Origin: Phenylobacterium sp.
Lineage (GTDB): Bacteria > Pseudomonadota > Alphaproteobacteria > Caulobacterales > Caulobacteraceae
Assembly (NCBI RefSeq): GCF_031181185.1
Contig: NZ_JAPSKZ010000012.1
Coordinates: 1-37,674, forward strand
Direction: 5' to 3'
DNA: 37,674 bases
Shown: positions 18,330 through 26,729 of the stretch, in pieces
Position numbering within the stretch: the stretch's first letter is position 1
How the letters are laid out: every line of letters starts with the position of its first letter
The notes under the pieces: model-generated
Told to the model about the DNA's origin: nothing
Databases searched by the model: none
The model's input: only the letters and a program-made list of their open reading frames with translations
Made by a program: the position numbers and the translations under genes

Positions 18330-18413
18330 GGACGGTCCGGATCAGAGATGACGAGCCCGAACACCTAGCATCCCGCGCCGCCCGCGGAAGCTTACGAGAT
18401 TGTCACGCGCCGG

Positions 18414-19079
18414 TTACGCCGCCGCCTGCTGGCCGCGCAGGTACGCGACTAGGCCGAAGAACCGCTCGAACACCGGAGCGAAGTGCGGCCGCGCCTGCAT
18501 CCGGGCAAGCCACGCCTGGATGTTCGGATAGGGCGCAAAGTCGTAGGCGGCGAGCTCGCCCAGCAGGACGTACGAGACGCCCAGGTAGTCGGCGAGCGTG
18601 ATTTCGGAACCGCAGAGATAGTCCCGGCCGGCCAGCATGTGCTGGTCCAGCACCTTCAGCCAGCGCGGCGCGTGGTCGGCGCCGTAGGCCATCAGCGCCT
18701 GGGTCAGCTCAGGCGGCGCGCCGTGCGGCACGCCAATGTTCGGGTAGCAGACCATCAGGCAGAAGTACGCGTGGAACTGGGTCGAGAACCACGAGATGGC
18801 CTCGTCCACCCGGGCGCGACCCTGCAGATCGGTCGGATACGCGCCGGAGCCGGCCTTGCGGGCCAGATACTTCAGGATCGCCGCGCTCTCGCCCAGCTTG
18901 AAGTCGCCATCGACCAGGAAGGGCACAATGCCGTTCGGGTTCAGCGCCAGGTAGTCCGGTTCCAGGTGGCCGCCGGCCATCAGGTCCACGTGCACGATCT
19001 CAACCGGCAGCTCGTGTTCGGCGATGAACAGCAGCACAGGCCTGGAGGTGGTGGAGATCGGGTCGCAGTAGAGCTTCAT
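18414..19079 (-). CDS. glutathione S-transferase family protein
   Basis: A 221-residue GST, not closely like the beta-class copy at 9819. The N-terminal thioredoxin-like half begins MKLYCDPISTTSRPVLLF, with a Ser/Thr-rich active loop at residues 9-12 as in theta-like enzymes, then NPNGIVPFLVDGD and ESAAILKYLARK for glutathione. The helical half has EITLADYLGVSYVL. It is divergent from a LysR regulator (137 bases apart), which probably controls it. The substrate is unknown. Region 18330-18413 after it holds no clear terminator. Confidence 0.9.
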   Translation of the reverse strand: MKLYCDPISTTSRPVLLFIAEHELPVEIVHVDLMAGGHLEPDYLALNPNGIVPFLVDGDFKLGESAAILKYLARKAGSGAYPTDLQGRARVDEAISWFSTQFHAYFCLMVCYPNIGVPHGAPPELTQALMAYGADHAPRWLKVLDQHMLAGRDYLCGSEITLADYLGVSYVLLGELAAYDFAPYPNIQAWLARMQARPHFAPVFERFFGLVAYLRGQQAAA

Positions 19080-19191
19080 GGCGCCTTCACGGGAATTTGG
19101 CCGCCGAGGTTCGACGATCGTGGTTCTGTAGGAAGCGCCGGGGAGTACCTATGTCACGGCCAAGGTGCAATCTGCGTCCTTGCAGCGAGGT

Positions 19192-19207
19192 TCTGCACAA
19201 CTGCAGA
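19192..19207. promoter_or_regulatory. inverted repeat before lysR
   Basis: TCTGCA-CAAC-TGCAGA is a perfect 6-bp inverted repeat ending 8 bases before the lysR ATG (19216). A further TGCA occurs at 19166 and 19181. LysR proteins bind dyads in such divergent gaps, usually T-N11-A; this one is TGCA-N4-TGCA, so assignment as the LysR site is tentative. It would fit autorepression. Confidence 0.4.
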
Positions 19208-19215
19208 GTAGGCTC

Positions 19216-20181
19216 ATGTACGACTGGAACGACCTGAAGGCCTTCCTGGCGGTCGCCCGCGGCGGCTCGACCCTGGCGGCGGCCAAGGCGATGGGCGTCA
19301 ACCAGACCACGGTGGCGCGCCGGATCGAGAGTCTGGAAGCCGCGCTTGGCCTGAAGCTGTTCGAGCGCGGCCAGAGCGGCAGCCGCCTGACCTACGCCGG
19401 CCAGGACCTGGTGGGCGAGGCCGAACGCGTGGAGCAGGCCGCCGACCGGTTCGCCAACCGCGCGGCGGGCCACCAGCGCGGCATGGCCGGAACCATTCGG
19501 GTCACCGCCACCGAACTCCTGGCCAACCTGCTGCTGATGCCGGGCTTGGCCGAATTCCGCCGCAAGCATCCCGAGGTGCAGGTGGACCTGATCGTCACCG
19601 ACCGGCCGCTGGACCTGCAGGCCGGCGAGGCCGACGTGGCGATCCGTTCGAGCGTGACCCTGGCGACCTCGGACCTGATCTCGCGCAAGCTGATGGACCA
19701 CGACTTCGCGCTCTACTGCAGCCGCGACTACGCCGCCCGTCGCGGCCTGCCGACGCCCGAGACCCTGAAGGATCACGACCTGATCGGCGGCGAGATGGAG
19801 ATGGCCGAGGGTCCTGGCATGGGGTGGATGTTCCGCGCCGCTGGCGGCAAGGCGCCCGTCACCCGGTCGAACACGCTGAACAACCTGCTGCACGCCATCA
19901 AGGCCGGCCTGGGGGTGGCGCCGATGGCTTGCCAGGCGGCCGACGCCGACCGCGACCTGGTGCGGTGCTCGGGCGAGATCGAGGAGGCGCGGGGCTCATC
20001 GTGGCTGCTGACCCGCCGCGAGCTGAAGGACACGCCGCGCGTCCGGGCCTTCATCGACTTCATCGTTCCCTACCTGCAGCAGCAGAGCAGGCTGCAGCTC
20101 GAGCACGGCCGCCGCATGCAGGCGCAGGCCGCCGCCAACGACCTGCACGCCGTCGGCCGCGCCGGCGAGGCGGCCAGCTAG
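19216..20181 (+). CDS. LysR family transcriptional regulator
   Basis: A 321-residue LysR regulator. The N-terminal winged helix reads WNDLKAFLAVARGGS, then AAKAMGVNQTTVARRIESLE (helix-turn-helix, about 20-40) and LGLKLFERG. The effector-binding part has two lobes (TIRVTATELLA, then LIVTDRPLDLQAGEADVAIR). The ATG at 19216 is preferred to the frame's earlier start because the helix-turn-helix begins a few residues in, as in the family, and GAGTAGG precedes it. The C-terminal end has a Gln/Arg-rich tail. It is divergent from a GST that it probably regulates. The stop shares CTAG with the convergent Rsm22 gene. Confidence 0.92.
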   Translation: MYDWNDLKAFLAVARGGSTLAAAKAMGVNQTTVARRIESLEAALGLKLFERGQSGSRLTYAGQDLVGEAERVEQAADRFANRAAGHQRGMAGTIRVTATELLANLLLMPGLAEFRRKHPEVQVDLIVTDRPLDLQAGEADVAIRSSVTLATSDLISRKLMDHDFALYCSRDYAARRGLPTPETLKDHDLIGGEMEMAEGPGMGWMFRAAGGKAPVTRSNTLNNLLHAIKAGLGVAPMACQAADADRDLVRCSGEIEEARGSSWLLTRRELKDTPRVRAFIDFIVPYLQQQSRLQLEHGRRMQAQAAANDLHAVGRAGEAAS

Positions 20182-21098
20182 TCCTCGAACACGTCGCCCC
20201 AGCCCAGCCGGCGGGCCTTGGCGTAGGCGGCCTTCTCGCGGCGGCCGACGAAGCGGGTCTGCGCGCCTTCGGGGCCGCACAGGCGCAGCTCGATGCCCGG
20301 CTTGCCGGCGCGCGGCGGCGTCAGCACCCGCGCCCGGCGCGTCTCGGCCGCCACCGTGGGACGGGCCGCCAGCAGATAGGCGAACTTCTCGTCCTCGAAC
20401 GGCAGCTCGGCGCCCTTGGCTAGGCGGTGGTCGCGTGAGCGGGGCAGGCGCACGCTGAAGTGACACCAGTCGGGGCCCGTCAGCGGGCAGGCGGCGTGGT
20501 GCGGGCAGGGCGCCAGGATCGCCGCCCCTTCGTCGATCAGCGCGTCCCGCGCCTTGAGCAGCCGGGCGAAGCCGGCCGGCGTGCCGGGCTCGACAAGCGC
20601 CAGCACGCCCTCGCAGGCGGTCCAGAGCCGGCGGACCAGCGGTCCCTGTGCGGGGTCCGGTATCTCCGCCAGCGCATAGCTCGCCATGACCAGGTCGGCG
20701 GCCGGCAGCTCGGCGGCGGCGGTCAGGTCCGCGCGGCGCGCGTCGGCCTGGCGCAGCGCCTCGGGCCCGGCCTGCGCCAGCCGGTCGGCCAGCGCCAAGA
20801 AGGGCGCGCTGGCGTCCAGCCAGGTCACCGTGCCGATGTCCGGAAAGGCCTCCAGCGCCGCCCAGCTCCCGCCGCCGGGTCCTGCGCCCGCGTCCAACAG
20901 ACGGGCCGGCGCGAAGTCGGGCGCCATCCGGCGCGCCTCGGCGAAGACCGCGGCGCAGGCGGCGTAGGTGGCCGGCAGGCGGGCCAGCGCATAGGCGAGC
21001 GCGTCCTCGGGCCCTCGGATCGCACGCGCCGAGGTGCCGCCGGAGCGGTAGGCGGCGGTGGTCGCGGCCGTCCGCTCGGCGAGTCCCTTGCGGGACAC
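20178..21098 (-). CDS. Rsm22-type small-ribosomal-subunit methyltransferase
   Basis: A SAM-dependent methyltransferase of the Rsm22 family, whose mitochondrial members act on or near the small ribosomal subunit. It has the SAM loop LLDAGAGPGGGSWA, LDASAPFLAL and ADLVMASYALAEI. The cysteines and histidines of LAPCPHHAACPL and DWCHFSVRLPRS are a family mark and may hold a metal or Fe-S cluster. The given GTG (21098) is the only canonical start, but the open frame continues upstream with [19 protein letters not shown], which looks like the true N-terminus and would need a CTG at 21155 inside the acs end. It follows acs on the same strand. Confidence 0.85.
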   Translation of the reverse strand: MSRKGLAERTAATTAAYRSGGTSARAIRGPEDALAYALARLPATYAACAAVFAEARRMAPDFAPARLLDAGAGPGGGSWAALEAFPDIGTVTWLDASAPFLALADRLAQAGPEALRQADARRADLTAAAELPAADLVMASYALAEIPDPAQGPLVRRLWTACEGVLALVEPGTPAGFARLLKARDALIDEGAAILAPCPHHAACPLTGPDWCHFSVRLPRSRDHRLAKGAELPFEDEKFAYLLAARPTVAAETRRARVLTPPRAGKPGIELRLCGPEGAQTRFVGRREKAAYAKARRLGWGDVFED

Positions 21099-21144
21099 GC
21101 CTTCCAGCTCGCGCGCGATGGCGGCCTTCAGCGGCGGCGGCAGG

Positions 21145-23472
21145 TCAGGCGACAGCTTCGGTCTGGGTCTTGAGGATCTCGTCGATCACCGCGGGGTCTT
21201 CCAGGCCCGCGACATCGCCTGCCGGCTGGCCCTCGGCGATGCGCTGCAGGATTGGCCGCACGATCTCGCCCGCCGCCGTGCGCGGCAGGCGGCCGAAGTG
21301 GATGAACCCCGGGACTGCGCCCTCGCCCAGCTCCCGCCGCAGCATGGCGCGGATGTCGGCCCGCATGATGTCGGTCGGCTGGAAGCCGCGCTCCAGGGTC
21401 AGGAACAGGGCCAGGCCCCTGGCGCCGGCGTCCAGCACCACGGCTTCGGCCACCGGCGCATTCTTGATCAGCAGCTGCTCGACGTCGGCGGCGGGGAACA
21501 CCTTGCCGCCCACGTAGATCACGTCCGTCTGGGTCCGCGCGGCGCGGTTCTTCACCAGGTCGTCGACGACCGCGGGGTCGGCCAGCGTCGAGGTGTCGCC
21601 CAGGTTCGACAGGTCGTCCTCGGCGATCTTGCGCAGGATGCGGCGCATGATCTTGCCCGACCGCGTCTTGGGCAGGCCGGGCGCGAACTGGATGACGTCG
21701 GGCGCGGCGAACGGCCCGATCTCCCGCCGCACATGGCCGCGCAGGTCCACCTGCAGGATCTCCGAGGCCTCGACGCCCACCTTCAAGGTCACGAAGCAGT
21801 AGATGCCCTGGCCCTTGATCTCGTGCGGATAGCCCACGACCGCGGCCTCGGCGACGGCGTCATGGCCGACGAGGGCGCTCTCGATCTCGGCGGTGCCCAG
21901 GCGATGGCCCGAGACGTTGATCACGTCGTCCACCCGGCCGGTGATCCAGTAGTAGCCGTCCTCGTCCCGGCGCGCGCCGTCCCCGGTGAAGTACTTGCCG
22001 GGATAGGTCGTGAAATAGGTGTCGATGAAGCGCTGGTGGTCGCCATAGACGGTGCGCATCTGGCCAGGCCAGCTGTCGGTCAGGCACAGGTTGCCCGAGG
22101 TCGCGCCGTCCAGCGGCTTGCCGTCGGCGTCGACCAGCTGCGGCTTGATCCCCGGCAACGGCTGGGCGCAGGAGCCGGGCTTCAGCGCATGCGCGCCTGG
22201 CAGCGGGCTCATCAGACAGGCGCCCGTCTCGGTCTGCCACCAGGTGTCGACAATCGGGCAGCGGCCCTCGCCCACCACCCGGTGGTACCAGCGCCAGGCT
22301 TCCGGATTGATCGGTTCGCCCACGGTGCCCAGCAGTCGGATGGTGTGGCGGCTGGCCTTCCTCACCGGCTCCTCGCCCTCGCGCATCAGGGCGCGGATGG
22401 CCGTGGGCGCGGTGTAGAAGATCTCGACCTTGTGCTTGTCGCAGACCTCCCAGAAGCGCGACGAGGTCGGGAAGTTCGGCACGCCTTCGAAGATCAGGGT
22501 CGTGGCGCCGTTCGCGAGGGGGCCATAGACGACGTAGCTGTGGCCGGTCACCCAGCCCACGTCGGCGGTGCACCAGAAGATCTCGCCCGGCCGGTAGTCG
22601 AACACGACCTCATGGGTCCAGCTGGCCCAGGCCAGGTAGCCGCCGGTGGTGTGCAGCACGCCCTTCGGCTTCCCCGTCGAGCCCGACGTGTAGAGGATGA
22701 ACAGCGGGTCCTCGGCGTTCATAGGCTCCGGGTCGCAGGTGTCCGGGACGGTGTTCTTCAGGTCGCCGAAATAGACGTCACGGCCCTCCACCATCGGAAC
22801 CTCTGTGGGCGTGCGCCGCACGACGATCACGTCGGTGACGCCCGGGCAGGACTTCAGCGCCTCGTCCACATTGGCCTTCAGCGGCACGACCTTGCCGCCC
22901 CGCAGACCCTCGTTGGCGGTGATGACGATCTTGGAGTCGCAGTCCTGGATGCGGCCGGCGAGGCTGTCGGGCGAGAAGCCGCCGAACACGACCGAATGCA
23001 CTGCCCCGATCCGCGCACAGGCCAGCATGGCGGCGGCCGCGGCCGGGATCATCGGCAGGTAGATGGTGACCCGGTCGCCCTTCTTGACGCCCTTCATCTT
23101 CAGGACGTTCGCCCAGCGGCACACCAGGGCCAGCAGCTGCTTGTACGTCAGGGCGTCATACGACTGGCCGTCGTCGCTCTCCCAGATGACCGCGATCTGA
23201 TCGCCGCGCTCCGGGATGTGGCGGTCCAGGCAGTTCACCGAGACGTTCAGCACGCCGTCGGCGAACCAGCGGATGCGGAAGTCATCCTTGTCGAACGAGA
23301 CGTCCTTCACCTGGGTGAAGGGCGTGATCCAGTCCAGCCGTCGGCCGATGTCGCCCCAGAAGCCGTCGGGATCCTCGTCCGCCCGCTTGCATGCGGCGGC
23401 GTAGCCCGCGGCGTCCAGATGGGCGCGCTTGGCCCATTCCGCGGGAACCGGGAAAACCTCGCCGTCCGACAT
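21145..23472 (-). CDS. acs: acetyl-CoA synthetase with a duplicated C-terminal domain
   Basis: Activates acetate to acetyl-CoA through acetyl-AMP. Residues 1-645 are a complete Acs: P-loop [10 protein letters not shown] (261-270), DTWWQTETG (409-417), hinge region [13 protein letters not shown] (512-524) and the catalytic, normally acetylatable lysine K607 in PKTRSGK, ending [13 protein letters not shown]. The protein then continues to 775. Residues about 650-768 repeat the C-terminal domain: [15 protein letters not shown] matches [22 protein letters not shown] matches LPKTRSGK, and EDPAVIDEI matches ADPAVVDDL. The lysine is E736 in the copy. The ATG at 23472 has AGGAG 8 bases upstream. Standard Acs is about 650 residues. 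Confidence 0.97.
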   Translation of the reverse strand: MSDGEVFPVPAEWAKRAHLDAAGYAAACKRADEDPDGFWGDIGRRLDWITPFTQVKDVSFDKDDFRIRWFADGVLNVSVNCLDRHIPERGDQIAVIWESDDGQSYDALTYKQLLALVCRWANVLKMKGVKKGDRVTIYLPMIPAAAAAMLACARIGAVHSVVFGGFSPDSLAGRIQDCDSKIVITANEGLRGGKVVPLKANVDEALKSCPGVTDVIVVRRTPTEVPMVEGRDVYFGDLKNTVPDTCDPEPMNAEDPLFILYTSGSTGKPKGVLHTTGGYLAWASWTHEVVFDYRPGEIFWCTADVGWVTGHSYVVYGPLANGATTLIFEGVPNFPTSSRFWEVCDKHKVEIFYTAPTAIRALMREGEEPVRKASRHTIRLLGTVGEPINPEAWRWYHRVVGEGRCPIVDTWWQTETGACLMSPLPGAHALKPGSCAQPLPGIKPQLVDADGKPLDGATSGNLCLTDSWPGQMRTVYGDHQRFIDTYFTTYPGKYFTGDGARRDEDGYYWITGRVDDVINVSGHRLGTAEIESALVGHDAVAEAAVVGYPHEIKGQGIYCFVTLKVGVEASEILQVDLRGHVRREIGPFAAPDVIQFAPGLPKTRSGKIMRRILRKIAEDDLSNLGDTSTLADPAVVDDLVKNRAARTQTDVIYVGGKVFPAADVEQLLIKNAPVAEAVVLDAGARGLALFLTLERGFQPTDIMRADIRAMLRRELGEGAVPGFIHFGRLPRTAAGEIVRPILQRIAEGQPAGDVAGLEDPAVIDEILKTQTEAVA

Positions 23473-23506
23473 GCTGACGCTCCTCACACGCGACCGATGC
23501 AGGACG

Positions 23507-23534
23507 AGTATGCGGAGTGACCCCCCTCACGCAA
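23507..23534 (-). promoter_or_regulatory. candidate acs promoter
   Basis: Read on the minus strand, TTGCGT (23534-23529) and CATACT (23512-23507) lie 16 bases apart, 35 bases before the acs ATG. The gap with the divergent lipoprotein also holds a GACTC site (23573-23577). The match is by eye. Confidence 0.35.
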
Positions 23535-23600
23535 CACGCCGCAGGGGATAACGCCTCGGCCAAGCTTGCCGTGACTCAGCGCCGCCGGCATTTTCCGCCG

Positions 23601-24071
23601 ATGCTTCGATCGGGTGCGGTGGTGGCGCTGGGGGCGCTGGCTTTGGCTTTGGGCGGCTGCGAGGGCCGCGCCAAGGCCGATGCCGCCGCGAGCGCCGAGC
23701 GCCTGCTGGCGGCTGCGCAGGCTGGCGACCGCGTCGCGTTCGAGGCCGAGATCGACCGCGACGCCGTGCGCGAGGACGTCCGGCGTCAGCTGGTCGAGCT
23801 GGCCCGCGGCCAGGGGCTTGAGGTCGATGGCGGGCCGTCCGAGTTCGCCCTGGACCGGATGATCAGCCCCGACGCCTTCCACGTCGTGCGCTCCCAAGAC
23901 GAAGAGCCCCTCAAGGCGCGGATGAAGGTCGCGGACGGCAAGGTCTGCCTGCCGGCGGACGACGCCGCCGACCGATGCCTGCTCACCTTCGGCAAGAGCG
24001 ACAAACGCTGGCGTCTCGTGGGGATGCAGGCCATGGGTCTGACCATCCAGGTCGCCGAGGCGGGCGACTAG
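23601..24071 (+). CDS. DUF2939-like lipoprotein
   Basis: A 156-residue predicted lipoprotein: MLRSGAVVALGALALALGGC with lipobox LGGC and lipidated C20. The mature part reads AERLLAAAQAGDRVAFEAEI, DRDAVREDVRRQLVELA and DRMISPDAFHVV. The order (helix with AGD, then D...VR..L..QL, then ..ISP) matches DUF2939, small envelope proteins of unknown function. The frame begins earlier (23517), but the ATG at 23601 places the signal sequence at the N-terminus. It is divergent from acs, and the creatininase-family gene follows after 14 bases. Confidence 0.75.
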   Translation: MLRSGAVVALGALALALGGCEGRAKADAAASAERLLAAAQAGDRVAFEAEIDRDAVREDVRRQLVELARGQGLEVDGGPSEFALDRMISPDAFHVVRSQDEEPLKARMKVADGKVCLPADDAADRCLLTFGKSDKRWRLVGMQAMGLTIQVAEAGD

Positions 24072-24085
24072 ACGACGAGGCCGTC

Positions 24086-24835
24086 ATGCTGCTGCACCTT
24101 TCCACCTGGGCCGAGATCGAGGCCTTCCTTGCGCGTTCGAAGACGGTGGTCGTCCCGATTGGCTCGAACGAGCAGCATGGCCCCACCGGGCTGCTTGGCA
24201 CCGACTGGCTCTGCCCGGAGATCATCGCGCACGAGGCGCAGAAGGCGGGTGACATCCTGGTGGCGCCGACCTTCAACATCGGCATGGCCCAGCACCACCT
24301 GGACTTCCCCGGCACCATTGCGCTCAGGCCCTCGACCTTCATGCTGGCGATCGGCGACTGGTGCCGCAGCCTGGCGCACGCGGGGTTCGAGAAGCTGTAT
24401 TTCCTGAATGGCCACGGCGGCAACGTGGCCACCATCGAGGCGGCGTTCTCGGAACTTTACGCCGAGGCCAGCTACGCCGGCCGGCCGCGGGGCTTCGCCT
24501 GTAAACTGAAGAACTGGTGGGACCTGAAGGGCGTCACCGCGCTCGCCAACCGCCAGTTCCCCACCGGCCACGGCAGCCACGCGACCCCGTCCGAGATCGC
24601 GGTGACCCAGTGGGCCTACCCCGAGAGCATCAAGTCCGCGAACTACGCGCCGCAGATCGCCCCGACCGGTCCGATCCGTGAGGCGACCGACTTCCGCGCC
24701 CGCTATGCGGATGGGCGCATGGGCTCCGATCCCGGCCAGGCCACCCCGGAAAAGGGCGGCGAGCTGGTCAAGGCCGCCGCCGCCGCGCTCCTGGAAGACG
24801 TCGCCGAGTTCGGCGCCGAGCCGTCGCCGCGCTAG
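24086..24835 (+). CDS. creatininase-family amidohydrolase
   Basis: A 249-residue metal-dependent hydrolase of the creatininase family. Metal ligands are visible at E29 and H31 (SNEQHGP), D40 (GTDW), H110 (NGHGGN, 108-113) and E170 (TPSEIAVTQ). The family opens cyclic or linear amides (creatinine, FAPy intermediates, mycofactocin peptide); which one applies here is not readable, and no mycofactocin or riboflavin genes are near. The ATG at 24086 has GAGG about 5 bases upstream. It follows the DUF2939-like lipoprotein by 14 bases and converges with the SleB-type gene, with one base between the stop codons. Confidence 0.88.
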   Translation: MLLHLSTWAEIEAFLARSKTVVVPIGSNEQHGPTGLLGTDWLCPEIIAHEAQKAGDILVAPTFNIGMAQHHLDFPGTIALRPSTFMLAIGDWCRSLAHAGFEKLYFLNGHGGNVATIEAAFSELYAEASYAGRPRGFACKLKNWWDLKGVTALANRQFPTGHGSHATPSEIAVTQWAYPESIKSANYAPQIAPTGPIREATDFRARYADGRMGSDPGQATPEKGGELVKAAAAALLEDVAEFGAEPSPR

Positions 24836-24836
24836 C

Positions 24837-25904
24837 TCAGTACGAGAGCCCGCCGCCCATCTGGCCGGGACCGCCGGGGGCGGCGATGCGCGCCGGGCCT
24901 TTTGGCTTCGGACGACCGGCCCAGTCGAGCTCTTCCGGCTTGGCGAGTTCGCCGGCGTCCTTGGCCACCACCTCGGCGGCGACGACCAGCTGCTCGGTGA
25001 CGACCCGCGCGATCTCGGCCGTCTTGGCCGCCTCCACCGCCGGCGCCTGAGCCGGCTGGGCGCTTTCCACCGCCATGGACGCGAGCCGCAGGCTGGCGGC
25101 GTCCTTCGGCAGGCCGTCCAGCTTGGCCATCTGCAGGGTCGCCTCGCCGCCCTGGTAGCGGCCGCCGAACGCCGGCGGCAGGCCCCAGCCGCCCGTCCAG
25201 CGGTAGAAGATGTGTGCGCCGACCTGGGCCACCTTCAGCAGGTTCGGGCTCCAGTACGGGGCGACGTAGTTGGCGTGATAGTGAGTGGCGTTGCCCACCT
25301 TCTTCATCACGTAGCCGTTCAGCGCCGCGGTCGCGACCTGCCGGGCGCGGGACCAGGCGGCGGGGTTCGGCGCCCGCGCCAGCGAGCCGTCGCAGGTGAA
25401 GGTGAACTGGCAGCCGGTCCGGCGCTCCGAGCCCTGGAAGACCACGCCGCAGACGGTCTTGGGATAGGCCGGGTGGCGCATGCGGTTCAGCACCACCTGG
25501 GCCACGGCGCGCTGGCCGTCCGTGCTTTCCCAGGCCGCCTCGTAGTAGACGGCCGCGGTCATGCAATCGAGGGCGCGGGCCTCGTCCAGCACGCTCTCCG
25601 CTTTCAGGCGGAACGGCTTGGCCGGCGGGTTCGGCAGGGTCGAGATGGGGTTCGATGCGTTCCAGAGCTGCGCCTGCTCGGGCGTCATGTCCTGCAGGCG
25701 GACGACGTCGGCCTGGGGCTCGGCGCTGGCGGCCGCGGGCGTGGCCGTCGCGGCGACCGGCGCCACTGCGACTTGCGGCGTTGTCGCCTGGGGCGCGCCG
25801 GCCAGGGCCACGCCGGCGGTCAGGCAGGCGGCCAGGGCCAGCTGCGCGCCCGCGAGGTGCGCGGCGTGGTCGCGAAGCCAGATCCTGCGCAGACGGAGAA
25901 GCAC
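24837..25904 (-). CDS. SleB-type cell wall hydrolase, CtrA box upstream
   Basis: A 355-residue envelope hydrolase. An N-terminal hydrophobic segment (about 17-37) is a signal sequence or anchor, followed by an Ala/Pro/Thr linker. The Hydrolase_2 (SleB) domain spans about 105-215: ALDCMTAAVYYEAAWES with the conserved catalytic-type E122, QRAVAQVVLNRMRHPAYP, GSERRTGCQFTFTCDG, and THYHANYVAPYW. SleB-like enzymes are lytic transglycosylases or amidases that cut peptidoglycan. The C-terminal 130 residues are an Ala-rich, charged region and a Gly/Pro tail. The start is GTG. The CtrA box 77 bases upstream suggests cell-cycle timing. Confidence 0.87.
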   Translation of the reverse strand: MLLRLRRIWLRDHAAHLAGAQLALAACLTAGVALAGAPQATTPQVAVAPVAATATPAAASAEPQADVVRLQDMTPEQAQLWNASNPISTLPNPPAKPFRLKAESVLDEARALDCMTAAVYYEAAWESTDGQRAVAQVVLNRMRHPAYPKTVCGVVFQGSERRTGCQFTFTCDGSLARAPNPAAWSRARQVATAALNGYVMKKVGNATHYHANYVAPYWSPNLLKVAQVGAHIFYRWTGGWGLPPAFGGRYQGGEATLQMAKLDGLPKDAASLRLASMAVESAQPAQAPAVEAAKTAEIARVVTEQLVVAAEVVAKDAGELAKPEELDWAGRPKPKGPARIAAPGGPGQMGGGLSY

Positions 25905-25980
25905 GCCCCCGAGCCCTTCGAAACGCTAGTCGGAAGCGCGACCGTGTAGGGTGAAGCTGTTCGTAAAGCTAGTCTTAATT

Positions 25981-25996
25981 TTAATAGAAGGTTAAC
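25981..25996 (-). promoter_or_regulatory. perfect CtrA box TTAA-N7-TTAAC
   Basis: TTAATAGAAGGTTAAC fits the full Caulobacter CtrA consensus without mismatch, in the only markedly AT-rich stretch of the window (25969-25996). It lies 77-92 bases before the SleB start. No plus-strand gene begins nearby, and the Rieske gene ends at 26092 and reads in the same direction, so sleB is the only likely target. The rest of the 187-base gap (25905-26091) holds a GATTC site at 26032 and no other clear element. Confidence 0.75.
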
Positions 25997-26091
25997 CGAT
26001 CAGGCGTGCGGCGTGGTCGGTTCCAGCTGGAGATTCAATAGGTCGGCAGACGATCTTCAGTATTCGCAGGGGCATGTTCTGGCGCCCTGCT

Positions 26092-26457
26092 TCAGGCCGT
26101 GAAGACCTCGCCATCGCGGATCTCGACGGGCCAATTGGTCAGCCGGTCGCCCACGCACGGACCCGCCACGCATTCGCCGCTCAGCCGGAACAGGGCTCCG
26201 TGGCCGGCGCACAGGATGTGCCGGTCGTCCCGCGTCAGGTAGCGGTCGGGCAGGCCCGACAGCGGCCAGCCGGCGTGTGGGCAGGAGTCCACGAAGCCGC
26301 GGACGGTCTCGCCCTGCCGTACGACGAAGCCCGCGAACAGGCGTTGGCCCTCTCGGAAGCGGAACCCCTTGGTCCCGGGATCGGCGAGGTCGGCGACGGC
26401 GCAGAGTCGGACGCCAGGCGGCGGCCGGGCGGGATTGTCGGGCTCAGACCTGGCCAA
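26092..26457 (-). CDS. Rieske [2Fe-2S] ferredoxin-like protein
   Basis: A small soluble Rieske protein of about 121 residues. The cluster ligands are C-X-H in SCPHAGWPL and C-X2-H in LCAGHGALF, 21 residues apart; the tail GECVAGPCVGDRLTNWPVEI is the usual closing strand pattern. There is no membrane anchor, so it should be a cytosolic electron carrier or a subunit of an oxygenase-type system; no oxygenase gene is near. The start is uncertain: no ATG or GTG fits, and TTG at 26457 (LARSEPDN) overlaps the yciI end, implying translational coupling. It is the last gene of the tsaD-gpsA-yciI run. Confidence 0.8.
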   Translation of the reverse strand: MARSEPDNPARPPPGVRLCAVADLADPGTKGFRFREGQRLFAGFVVRQGETVRGFVDSCPHAGWPLSGLPDRYLTRDDRHILCAGHGALFRLSGECVAGPCVGDRLTNWPVEIRDGEVFTA

Positions 26458-26725
26458 TGGACGCCTTGAACGCCCGGATCTCGACCGAGCCCCAGAGGCC
26501 CGCCAGCGTGTAAGGGTCGGCGGCGTTGAACGCCTCGGCCGCGGCGCGGTCGGCGACATCCAGGATCAGCAGCGAACCGGCCATCCCACCCTCGTCGTCC
26601 AGCAGCGGCCCCGCCAGCTTCACCTGGTCCAGCCGTTCGCGGACATAGGCCAGGTGCGCCTCGCGGGCGCCCATGCGCACGTCCAGGGCGTTCGGCTTGT
26701 CGAGGCACATCAGGGCGAAGAGCAT
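26444..26725 (-). CDS. YciI-like protein
   Basis: A 93-residue protein with the ferredoxin-like YciI fold. MLFALMCLDKPNALDVR, AHLAYVRERLD (conserved His24), LAGPLLDDEGGMAGSLLILD and ADPYTLAGLWGSVEIRAF show the family; the His-Asp pair is thought catalytic, but most YciI functions are unknown. It starts 4 bases after the gpsA stop and its end overlaps the Rieske start by 14 bases. It is usually found next to gpsA in alphaproteobacteria, by memory. Confidence 0.9.
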   Translation of the reverse strand: MLFALMCLDKPNALDVRMGAREAHLAYVRERLDQVKLAGPLLDDEGGMAGSLLILDVADRAAAEAFNAADPYTLAGLWGSVEIRAFKASIGQV

Positions 26726-26729
26726 TCGG

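Noticed and set aside
16296-18368. A 690-codon plus-strand frame opposite the M16 peptidase
   Set aside because: Same kind of antisense shadow; composition is Arg/Gly/Leu-rich without recognisable domains.
21145-21540. The extra acs domain as a separate gene or a frameshift product
   Set aside because: The frame is continuous with no stop or start between 645 and 650, and composition matches the rest of acs, so it is one protein.
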